Part shown: piece by piece, positions 56,304 to 64,000 of the stretch
Layout: each line of letters starts with the position of its first letter
Position numbering within the stretch: the stretch's first letter is position 1
Assembly (NCBI RefSeq): GCF_000516985.1
Contig: NW_006917091.1
Coordinates: 2,521,399-2,585,398, forward strand
From: Pestalotiopsis fici W106-1
Lineage: Eukaryota > Ascomycota > Sordariomycetes > Amphisphaeriales > Sporocadaceae
Reading direction: 5' to 3'
Length of the DNA: 64,000 nt
Notes under the pieces: model-generated
Database searches by the model: none
Told to the model about the DNA's origin: nothing
Seen by the model: only the letters and a program-made list of their open reading frames with translations
Made by a program: the position numbers and the translations under genes

Positions 56304-56820
56304 TATAACGATTATATTACGGGTTTTTAGAATAAACCTAAAGTATAAAAGGTATTAGGGTATATATTAATAAGGAACGGTAATTTTAAAAAAAGGTATT
56401 AAATAATAAATATCCGAAGGTAAGGGTAATTAAATTAATTTATAAATATAATCGTTAAAGCGTATTAAATGCTTTATTTATAAGTAAGATAAATGCTTAA
56501 ATTAATTATTAAAATAATAATTATTTATATAGGAAATCTTTTTATAATATATATTTATTTATTTTTTTACTAATATTTTTTAAATTATAATATTAAGCCG
56601 ATTTTATAATTTTAAAATCGATAAAATTTAATAATCCTAATAATTTAATCGTTTAGATTATTGCTAAAATTGTAATCTTATTAGGCAGCTGATTAGCAGC
56701 TGTTAAAGATGGTGGTTTTCGTTTTAACTTATTTCCGGCTTTCGGTGCTAAGCCCCTCCCTTTTTTCCTTAAGCGCCAATACATTTGTTTATTTTTATGC
56801 AAGGGTGCATGTTCGTAATA
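56304..56820. repeat. right LTR (5' LTR) of the Gypsy element
   Basis: Second copy of the LTR, starting TATAACGATTATATTACGGG and ending GTTCGTAATA. Its last 100 bp keep several CA/TG dinucleotides that are TA in the left copy, while its first 150 bp are more mutated than the left copy. Confidence 0.85.
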
Positions 56821-56825
56821 ATAAC
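56821..56825. repeat. 5-bp target-site duplication of the Gypsy element, right copy
   Basis: ATAAC directly after the right LTR, matching 49275-49279. Confidence 0.75.
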
Positions 56826-57045
56826 GCGCAAATTAGTAGGAAATCCTAATTATAAAGCCATTAGGTGCTTAATTATAATATTATTATTAATAGCATTATT
56901 AAGCATAAATTAGCCTATATTATAAGCTAGGATTTTAAAAGAATTTATTATATTTAGCACCTTAATTACTAATGCTTCCTTAATATATTTTTTATTAATT
57001 TCACGTAATACGAAAAGCTAACTTTTGCGTAAATAATTATCGCTA
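56826..57045 (-). pseudogene. hAT transposase relic, part before the insertion point
   Basis: Minus-strand reading gives LREINKKYIKEALVIKVL, then NSFKILAYNIG, a stop, and FMLNNAINNN followed by IIKHLMAL. This fits the hAT stretch just before RLRC, where the catalytic-core LDNAxNND lies. Several stops are at codons expected to be Trp or Gln, as RIP would cause. Confidence 0.7.
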
Positions 57046-58724
57046 ATATAATGCGCAATTATACTAAATAATAAGCATTGCCTTAGCAAAGTCTAATAAT
57101 TAAAAAAAAAGCTAATTTTGCCGATATAATGGTTCTTAATACGGCTAATAATACGCTCCCTATATAATTTAAACCTATTTAATACCTATCGCGTTATAAT
57201 CCGGCGGTTATTTAATAAATCGCTATATTTAAAATCGAAGAAAATATATAATTCCCTAAAGGCTAAATAATTTATTATTAATAAGGGAAGCTTAGCTATA
57301 ATAATTAAATTTATTATTTTAAATTAAAGCTGCTTAATTGCTATTTAAGGACGAATAGCAATTTTTGCCTTTTTATATAATTGCTTAAGCATAAATATTA
57401 TAATAATTTTATATTTACGCTTAAGCCTAATTTTAATAATTAATAAAATATTAGCAATAAAATCGCTATTATTATTTTTGCTATAAATATTAGCTAAATA
57501 ATTTTATAAATTTATTATAGCCCTGCTATTATAAAGCTTTATTTTCTTATTATTATTATAATAACGGCAAAAAAGAAGGTTTTTGCTGGCAATAATGCCC
57601 TTGCTATTAGGATTATCGCCAAAGTATTTTATAATATAGCCATTATAAACCTTAATAGCATTGCGCTTAATAACGTTACCTAATAATAAATAAATAGGAA
57701 TAAATTAGCGATAATCCTTATTAAATAGCAATTTAGGAAAAGCGCTAAAAGCTGCGTTATATAACAGATTAATATTATCGTAGGCTGCTATTTGCTATAT
57801 AATAGGGGCATAATTGCGCTAGCCACCCTGTTTTATATAGCTAGGTTTTTTATTATTAAAATATAGCTAAGAACCGAGGCTATTATAAATTACGGCTATA
57901 ATTAATTAGCTAATAATAATAAACGCAGTTAAATTGCGAATTAAGGATAAGCCTTTTATAGTTAATTAGATTTATGCGAGGGCGGGTATTATAAAATTAA
58001 ATTATATATAAAAAAGTTTTAAATGCAAATATAATAGGTTCGAATAAGTATATTAAATAATTTTAGTAATAGATTTTCGTTTATTTAAATAATATAGCAT
58101 TATTATCCTTTTATAAAAAAATTTAAATTATATTTTATAAGCCTTTAATTGCTATATAATTGTTATTATTATTATTTATAATACCGTTATAATTCGCGAT
58201 CCGTATAAACGGAGTTTTTATAATTTAATATAATATAAATTTTTTGTAATTATAATAGGCTATATATAAATTAATTAGATTTAGCTATATAATAGTTTAT
58301 AATTAAATAAAGGCAATTTTTAAAATTTTTATTAGTTTATTAATAGCTAATAAAAAGCTTATCGTATTATTAATAGCTAATTAAATAATTAGATTTTGCT
58401 TAAAAACTTATTTAACGATATTATAATATAATAAAATTTAATCGCGTACGCGTAATAACGCGTTTAAAAATAATAAAAAGCAATTATAACTTATAACAAA
58501 TTATTAAAAACAGCTATTACGAGGTTTTTTAATTAGCCTAAATAAATCGATTATTATAAAGCCTAAATAGTTATAATAAGGAATATAATAGGAATTTATA
58601 TTTGGTTTATAAATCGGCCCTTATAACTATTTATTTATAAATCGGGAAAGAACTGCCCATTTGGTTAATTTTAACGCTAAACCGGTAAATCAAATAAATA
58701 CGATTTCATTTACGCCCAGCCCTG

Positions 58725-58732
58725 TTGCTGGG
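58725..58732. repeat. right 8-bp target-site duplication
   Basis: TTGCTGGG directly after the element end GCCCAGCCCTG, identical to the left copy at 47436-47443. Confidence 0.85.
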
Positions 58733-58953
58733 AGTCCAGACAGGGCTGGGCGCTTAACTCACCCTCGGCTTTTCTGTCCCATGGACCACGAAACACGAAA
58801 CACGAAACACCACTTCCATGCCACCGATTGCTCCCACAAATTGGTCACGTTGCTCAGCTTCCTGCTTCTCACTACTGAGCGAAACAATCTGAGTGTTCCG
58901 AAGTGACCCGTTCAGAACCTTGTCCAGTGCTATTGACAACAAGCCAGCCAAAT
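58733..58953. promoter_or_regulatory. promoter side of the methyltransferase gene, with an extra transposon-end motif
   Basis: 221 bp of normal composition before the ATG. CAGGGCTGGGCG at 58741-58752 repeats the hAT end sequence 16 bp beyond the element. Three tandem CGAAACA units lie near 58787-58809. Most of the original promoter is probably now on the far side of the transposon. Confidence 0.45.
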
Positions 58954-59865
58954 ATGGCACAAACAGAGCACGATGGCGACCAGGCGCCTCTTATCAACGA
59001 CAACCCACTGCTACAATCTTACTACTACTCTTTAGAGTCGCGCGTAGGGTACAGATTTGTCCTTGGGGGTACCCGCCATTTTGGGTACTGGGACAATGAC
59101 AGATATTGGCCGTTCCCCATTTCCAAGGCCTTGCGCGCAATGGAGGACAAGCTGGCCGAAGTGCTCGCCCTTCCGGCAGGCGCACAAGTGCTTGACGCTG
59201 GCTGCGGAGTCGGCCACGTCGCTCTGCGCCTAGCGAAGAAATTCAAGCTTCGCATATCTGGTATCGATGTCATTGACCATCACATTGTCAAGGCCCGGAG
59301 GAACATCGCGAGCTCAGGCGTGCCAGCTGGGCAAGTCACAGTACGGAAAATGGACTACCATCACCTGGAATCTTTCAAAGACGAGTCCTTTGATGGTGCT
59401 TATACTATGGAGACCTTCGTACACGCCACAGACCCCGAAGCAGTCCTCGCAGGGCTTTATCGCATCCTCCGACCAGGTGGCCGCGTCGCGCTTTTCGAGT
59501 ACGACCACAACTTGCTGGAAAACGAGCCAGAAGACATGGCAAAATCAATGCGACAGATCAATCACTACGCGGCGATGCCGACGAATGACATTTCCGACGT
59601 TGGCGTTTTCAAGCGAATGCTAGAGGATGCAGGCTTTGAAGACGTTGTTGTGCGTGACTTCTCTGACAACATTCGCCCTATGACTAGGGCTTTCTTCCTC
59701 TTGGCCGTCATTCCTTACTACATCATCAAGCTGTTGCATTTGGAGCGCTTCTTTATCAACACGATCGCTGGAGTTAACACATACCTAGGCCACGGGCGAT
59801 GGCGGTATGTTGCTATCACGGCTACCAAGCCAGGTTCAACGATTGAAGCTCCCAAATCGAAGTAG
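58954..59865 (+). CDS. SAM methyltransferase, sterol-24-C-methyltransferase-like, 303 aa
   Basis: Single exon from the ATG at 58954 (MAQTEHDGDQAPL). Motif I is QVLDAGCGVGHVALRL (about residues 78-93), then ISGIDVIDHHIVKARRN, YTMETFVHATDPEAVL and YRILRPGGRVALFEYDH. The arrangement resembles the sterol C-24 / tocopherol-type C-methyltransferases, and near the C-terminus AFFLLAVIPYYIIKLLHL suggests a membrane-contacting helix, so a lipid, sterol or terpenoid substrate is likely by inference. Many relatives lie in fungal terpenoid clusters. The first ATG is 221 bp from the edge of the transposon insertion. Confidence 0.9.
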   Translation: MAQTEHDGDQAPLINDNPLLQSYYYSLESRVGYRFVLGGTRHFGYWDNDRYWPFPISKALRAMEDKLAEVLALPAGAQVLDAGCGVGHVALRLAKKFKLRISGIDVIDHHIVKARRNIASSGVPAGQVTVRKMDYHHLESFKDESFDGAYTMETFVHATDPEAVLAGLYRILRPGGRVALFEYDHNLLENEPEDMAKSMRQINHYAAMPTNDISDVGVFKRMLEDAGFEDVVVRDFSDNIRPMTRAFFLLAVIPYYIIKLLHLERFFINTIAGVNTYLGHGRWRYVAITATKPGSTIEAPKSK

Positions 59866-60485
59866 ACACCAGGGGGAGCAAGATGTGCCTCAGATAGTGG
59901 GCGTAACCAATCAAACACATGTAGATCTCATCAATGCCTGTTCCGTTATTCATCGCCGTACGATAGGAATCGTGATAAAGCAGGCCCATGAATCATGAAT
60001 CGAATGAGTTAGTAGTTATTTCTCTCAAAAACTCTTGTATTGGGAATGGCACACCACCAAGACCACAAGTTTGCGGCAAAGTAGAAAACACGAAACTGCA
60101 TCTCATACAGGGGACTTTCGTCTGGAATCACACAGGACGATGCATTGTGATTATGCATGCAGAGAACTCGTTGGTTCGAAAGCCTTGCCAGGTTTGCGGA
60201 GCATTGACTGGCTCTTGCTGCCATGAGCTCAGTGCATGTTTCTATTCATGGATACTTCTGCGCGCTTAAGTGCACATGCAATCAATCCGACCCGAGGACC
60301 CCCATGTCGGGTATGCAGCCTTCTCAATGAAAACTGCCTTGGGCCCATCATATTCTCCCCCGAATTTGAGTTCAGACTATCCTTAAGTATAATCCAGCTC
60401 TAATCGCCTATCTAGTAGTCCCAAGCAGTCTACTTTGCCCATTATCTTTTGTTCTGGTCGTAACCGTAACATCTGACTGGCCAGG
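59866..60485. other. intergenic region
   Basis: 620 bp between two plus-strand genes. No RNA gene or repeat recognised. Confidence 0.6.
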
Positions 60486-62205
60486 ATGCCAACAATACCT
60501 CCTTTTCAAAATGTCACCGACTATAACGCAATGGTGCCTGGCTGGGTATCAAGCTCTCGCGATCGCGGAAGTATTGATATTTTGTATTCGTCATGTTTAA
60601 CGATCCTGCTGTGTTGCTGGGTATCGACACAACCCAATGCTGGTGCACCGACAGATAAATGGCATCATCGCTTTATTGACAAATTCCATTTAGCCATGGT
60701 CGGCCTACTGGGTCCGGACTTCCTCTTTGGCATCGCAATAGGTCAACTATCCAGTGCCAGGAGAAGCGTCAAGGTCAGTGAACATTCCTCATGGATGCGC
60801 TTTACCAGTGATCGACCGGCGTTCCGCTGATACAGTGGAAAACAAGCTCTTTCAGGCAGACCGAAAACTTTCCAAGGGTATGAAATGGACTTATCGACAT
60901 GCATTCTTCGTCGATATGGGCGGGATTTTTCTCACCAGCCCAGACTTTCCTGAGGGGTTTCCGATAAATGCGCAACAATTTCATTACCTCATCAAGCACG
61001 ATTACATCGATTTCCCGAACATGGACGAAATGCACATCTCGGAAAGAAATTCGGCCGATACACTGTCGAGGTGAGCCAACATTGCGTTACGGAGATCTGT
61101 GAATAATTCGAAACTATGGCACAGCAAGCTGATCAAACTGTCCTTTATAGATTGATCACCATGTGGCAAGTCCTTTGGTTTTCAATTGCAGAGATACAAC
61201 GGGCCAGGACTGGATTGCCATTGACAACGCTAGAATTGACAGCGTTGTCATACGCTTTCGTTATCATCATCACTTCAGTCTGCTGGTATCGCAAACCCGC
61301 CATCACACATCCAAGAAATGTCCCCACAAAGAATGACAAGACAATCGACGAGATTCGTGCAGCCATTAAAGAGACGGTATGAGAAGCGATAATTTGTAAA
61401 AAGACATGCGAACATGCTTGCTGATTCTAGCCAGACTCACCCTAACCTAGATCTCGGAGTATGGTACAGAACTCCGGTAGACTTCCTGAGCGGTCCACGT
61501 TGGCGGATTGAAGCGCACTGGTCTTACTACGTACGATTGTCAGAGATCTTGCACATACCACTTGTGTCGAGAAGGATGAATTCGCGGCCATGGAATCGTT
61601 TCCCCTCTGATATGTGGCTACCTCCAGACTTGTTCTACACACCCTACGGCTGCTTTATCTTGCTCTGGTTCAGTGCCTCGTTCCTGATCGCATGGAACTT
61701 CCAGTTCCCTACTGAAGTCGAACAGCAGCTATGGCGAGCTTGTAGCGTCTATTGTGCCGTCTTTATGATATATGGCTTTGTTTACTACGTCATATCTTGG
61801 TACATGTGGAAAAAGGCCATTGAAGGGAATGGTGTACCTAGGTCTAGGCCGGGTCCTAGATCGGTCCGAAAAGCACCTCTTAACCCGACCACTTTACTCA
61901 GTGGTGATCAAGAGCAAGCTATCGATACTGACACAGTGATACTTGAGGCTAGGAGCTGCCCAAAGGGTCCTATGCGGGTCATTCACCGACTGCTCGCCGT
62001 TCTGGGGCGGATGAGGAACATTTCCATTGATAAAGACCCTGAGATGGCTGTACCACTACACGTCATGATTCCGGTAACAATCACTTGTGTTGTCTATACG
62101 TTTTGCCGCCTGTTTCTCTACGTTGAGGATTTCCTGTCATTGAGAACACAACCGATTGGGGTATATTATACTGTAAACAAGTTCATTCCTTTCCTCGGAG
62201 ACTAG
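60486..62205 (+). CDS. multi-pass membrane protein, 507 aa, unknown function
   Basis: Four exons fit: 60486-60777, 60836-61070, 61151-61376 and 61435-62205 (508 codons). Donors are GTGAAC, GTGAGC and GTATGA; acceptors are ACAG, ATAG and CCAG. The third acceptor was chosen over the nearer CTAG because only CCAG keeps frame. Recognisable pieces: a TM segment near residue 36 (ILYSSCLTILLCCW), DKFHLAMVGLLGPDFLFGIAIGQ, AFFVDMGGIFL, MWQVLWFSIAEIQRARTGLPLT, ELTALSYAFVIIITSVCWYRKP, and TM pairs near the C-terminus (CFILLWFSASFLIAWNF, MIPVTITCVVYTFCRLF). This matches a large unnamed family of fungal membrane proteins with W-rich TM cores; function unknown. Confidence 0.78.
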
Positions 62206-63093
62206 CTCCCGGACTGCAGTATTGTTTGACTTGGTCATTCTTACCAAGAGCTAAGATGGTCCAAACGGTCAGAAGATATATCTTTGCCCATTATCAGTAC
62301 ATGAGAAATTTCTTTTCAATCTTTCCCAAGTCGAACCCTCTGCTGATTCCTGCCTCACATTCATAGGCGACTCTTTCGCAAATATCTGATGGTGACGTTA
62401 CCTCTTCTATCGTACTGACTCATGCACTATGACAGCATAGCAACTTGAATAGCTGACAGCAATCGGTATTTAGCTCATGTGCCCGAGGAGGCCCATGAAG
62501 ATAATCAAATTGTGATCAGCCGCATGCCAGCACAAGAGAAGAAACAGCAATCAATTCGATTGCCGTCATGTTGTTCGCATCTGAAACACCAGGGTAGTCT
62601 CTCCGATTCTAAGTGCGGAAGCCAGGATGCGATGCAGTAGGACGGGCCCAGGGCTACCCAAGCATCGTTGAGCATGTGTTGTTCATCACTTGGTGCAGAA
62701 GCTCCTTTCGTGAGAGTCACGCGCGGTGACACAGTGGATGTCCTATTGCGATGAGGGCATGGTTCTCATGATAGCTCGTTCTCAACCCAATGGCTGCGCA
62801 CTGACGCTGGCAGAAATGTGAGCATGGGTAGGAGCTAGGCTACAATGATCTCGTATGATGATCTGGGAGATCTCGTTGCCACCGAGAGCCCATGAATCAT
62901 GCTAGAGCTACTTCATAGCATTCGCTCCTTGGAATTTCTTATTGAACTTGTTTCTCTTGAGAATGTCGGGTGGAACGAGAGCCATAATGGGTCCATTAGC
63001 ACTGTAAAACCAGTTCTACGATGAGCCGGCTGGTGGATAAGTGCAAACCATATAAGATGATGTGAGCGGTATTCTGTGACTAACTTTGTCATT
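62206..63093. other. convergent 3' region, 0.9 kb
   Basis: No gene supported and no repeat seen. Confidence 0.55.
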
Positions 63094-63843
63094 TCAATCG
63101 TCATCGTCGTCCTCATCTGAGCCGTAGTCTACAAGTCCCGTCTTTGACTTGGTTGTAGGTGTAGGTTGAACAGGCTTAGGCTCTGGCGATGATGCTGGTT
63201 TCTGGGCTGGAATGGGAGATTTGGCTACGGAAGCCTTGGTGATAGAAGTCGTCGGAGTCTCATCTTTGGCTTCCGGATTGGACTCTACGGCCAGGGCATT
63301 TTGACTGACGCGGCGCTTGATACCCTTAATAATGGGTTCCTTTTCCCTCTTTCTCTTTCTCGCTCCAGCAGTACTCCATTCGTCAATTACCTCGTCGGCA
63401 ACGGGCGCGTCATCTGCTTCTTCCACTGGCTGGCCCTTCTTTTGTGCGTCTCTGAACACCTTTAAGCCTTCTTCCTCGGCCCTCTTCTGCTCCTCATTCT
63501 TTTTCCTCTCATCCTCCGCCATGCCGTCTAGAAAGTCGACCTCATCATCATCTAGCGCGCGGAACTGGTTGCGTATCTTGTTGGCCTCCTCGAAAGCGGC
63601 TTGCTTGGCGGCCTTGTTTGCCTGTAGCACGTCGTAGAGCGACTGGCCGGAGTTGGACTCGATCGCCGTCTTGCGTGCGGCTTCGCGGGCGCGTCGGTCG
63701 CTCTCTAATTGTGCTTGCGCCTTCTCCCAGGCGCTGGAAGCAGACGACGGCGGGGCAGTAGACGACGTGGTTGCTGTGGTGGCGGCGGCCAAGGTGTTGT
63801 CGTCCCCAGCAATGGTCCCGCCGGACACGAAGCGGGACGACAT
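63094..63843 (-). CDS. FAM192A/Fyv6-type (NIP30 domain) protein, 249 aa
   Basis: Single exon, ATG at 63843 (MSSRFVSGGTIAGD). Residues about 30-115 match the FAM192A/Fyv6 N-terminal domain: SAWEKAQAQLESDRRAREA, SLYDVLQANKAAKQAAFEEA and IRNQFRALDDDEVDFLDGM. A charged helix (DERKKNEEQKRAEEEGLKVF) and a basic nuclear-localisation-like cluster (ARKRKREKEPIIKGIKRR) follow, with a disordered Pro/Thr/Lys tail ending in an acidic DYGSDEDDDDD. Yeast Fyv6 is a spliceosome factor of the second splicing step, and the human relative binds PA28-gamma. Nuclear localisation is expected. Confidence 0.92.
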   Translation of the reverse strand: MSSRFVSGGTIAGDDNTLAAATTATTSSTAPPSSASSAWEKAQAQLESDRRAREAARKTAIESNSGQSLYDVLQANKAAKQAAFEEANKIRNQFRALDDDEVDFLDGMAEDERKKNEEQKRAEEEGLKVFRDAQKKGQPVEEADDAPVADEVIDEWSTAGARKRKREKEPIIKGIKRRVSQNALAVESNPEAKDETPTTSITKASVAKSPIPAQKPASSPEPKPVQPTPTTKSKTGLVDYGSDEDDDDD

Positions 63844-64000
63844 TGTAAGAATTATTTAGAGCCAGGAATTTTCGTGAAAAAGTTGGTATAAGCTGAGCGA
63901 TATTTGCGCCAGCGCAAGTCTGTGTAAACGACGGGAGTACTGACATTCGCACCAGGCAGTTTCAATGTTGTGAAAAAGCTCGGTCGCCCGTAGATCTGGG
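63844..64000. other. upstream region of the Fyv6-like gene, window end
   Basis: 157 bp of 5' flanking sequence; no other gene starts before the window ends. Confidence 0.5.

Larger units (their letters stand above)
49280..56820 (-). mobile_element. Gypsy (Ty3-type) LTR retrotransposon, RIP-mutated
   Basis: Two direct LTRs of about 516 bp bound a 7.5-kb element with ATAAC duplications. pol runs on the minus strand. Reverse transcriptase is recognisable by PFGLINA (about 52820-52840) and YFDDIFI (about 52731-52754), preceded by KTAFR and KYGYFEY. Integrase is recognisable by FTKYAYFL (about 51430-51460) and, further left, FYPQTN...KRANQVFKEYF (about 51180-51245). The order RT then integrase is that of Gypsy. 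The purine-rich tract AAAAAAGGAAGC lies just inside the left LTR, as expected of a 3' polypurine tract. gag should occupy about 53.9-56.3 kb but is unreadable. Stops are everywhere; not functional. Confidence 0.88.
47444..58724 (-). mobile_element. hAT-type DNA transposon, RIP-mutated, carrying a nested Gypsy element
   Basis: The ends are inverted: the left starts CAGGGCTGGGCATAAATAAA and the right end, reverse-complemented, starts CAGGGCTGGGCGTAAATGAA. A perfect 8-bp duplication (TTGCTGGG) flanks it. Removing the nested retrotransposon and one ATAAC copy leaves about 3.7 kb, a normal hAT length. Minus-strand transposase remnants are visible: an NNAINNN segment (56880-56906) and KRLRC (49241-49255), matching the hAT LDNAxNND and RLRCxGHxxNL block. 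The interior is extremely AT-rich with many stop codons, so it cannot move by itself. The direction given is that of the transposase. Confidence 0.88.

Noticed and set aside
47444..58724. The AT-rich block as an inserted mitochondrial or centromeric segment
   Set aside because: Target duplications, LTRs, transposase and pol motifs explain it as nested transposons with transition mutations.
1..64000. A biosynthetic gene cluster or new defence system
   Set aside because: No polyketide synthase, NRPS or terpene synthase backbone is present. The P450, methyltransferases and transporters are scattered among housekeeping genes and do not form a coherent set.
1..64000. tRNA genes and CRISPR arrays
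   Set aside because: I looked for B-box-like GGTTCGAATCC sequences and regularly spaced repeats and found none convincing; a tRNA scan would be decisive.

Overview
The window is nuclear DNA of a filamentous ascomycete. Short (about 45-110 bp) introns with GT...AG ends and CTAAC-type branch sites, genes for mitochondrial uS11, Tim44, OLA1 and a Fyv6/FAM192A-like protein, many MFS/P450/methyltransferase genes, and one very AT-rich block with the look of repeat-induced point mutation (RIP) all point to Pezizomycotina, most likely Sordariomycetes (Hypocreales is an inference from protein flavour, not proven). One 100-N assembly gap lies at 38144-38243.

Layout. 0.2-7.1 kb: an F-box/ankyrin-like protein, an O-methyltransferase gene whose introns 1 and 3 cannot be closed at a normal AG acceptor, a complete P450, and a 29-codon relic of a nucleoside-phosphorylase-type N-terminus. 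A 42-bp-arm inverted repeat sits between the methyltransferase and the P450. 8.1-11.9 kb: three small secreted proteins in gene-poor DNA. 12.4-15.2 kb: the C-terminal part of a fungal transcription factor and an alpha-glucoside-type MFS permease broken by an internal deletion and a frameshift. 16.5-20.7 kb: an AYR1-like reductase and a multi-pass membrane protein. 21.8-34.7 kb: a conserved housekeeping block (OLA1, PPPDE peptidase, uS11m, Tim44, NADAR protein, a small secreted protein, an 849-residue conserved protein). 35.8-46.7 kb: an intact MFS sugar transporter, the gap in a CA repeat, an intracellular GH3 beta-glucosidase, a 717-residue one-TM protein and a SAM methyltransferase.

47.4-58.7 kb is one compound transposon. 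The outer element (47444-58724) has hAT features: inverted ends beginning CAGGGCTGGGC, a perfect 8-bp target duplication TTGCTGGG, and minus-strand transposase motifs. A 7.5-kb Gypsy LTR retrotransposon (49280-56820, TSD ATAAC, pol on the minus strand) is inserted exactly inside the transposase reading frame. Both are saturated with C-to-T/G-to-A transitions, and surviving cytosines are mostly next to a G. Without the element, two SAM-methyltransferase genes would be divergent neighbours about 0.9 kb apart. 59-64 kb holds that second methyltransferase, another membrane protein and the Fyv6-like gene.

I did not find a tRNA, rRNA, CRISPR or an undescribed multi-gene system. The best material for follow-up is the nested transposon with its unusual mutation context, the acid-free in-frame 5' extension of OLA1, and the decaying secondary-metabolism and sugar-uptake genes. 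Exon joins were worked out by hand from splice sites and reading frame.
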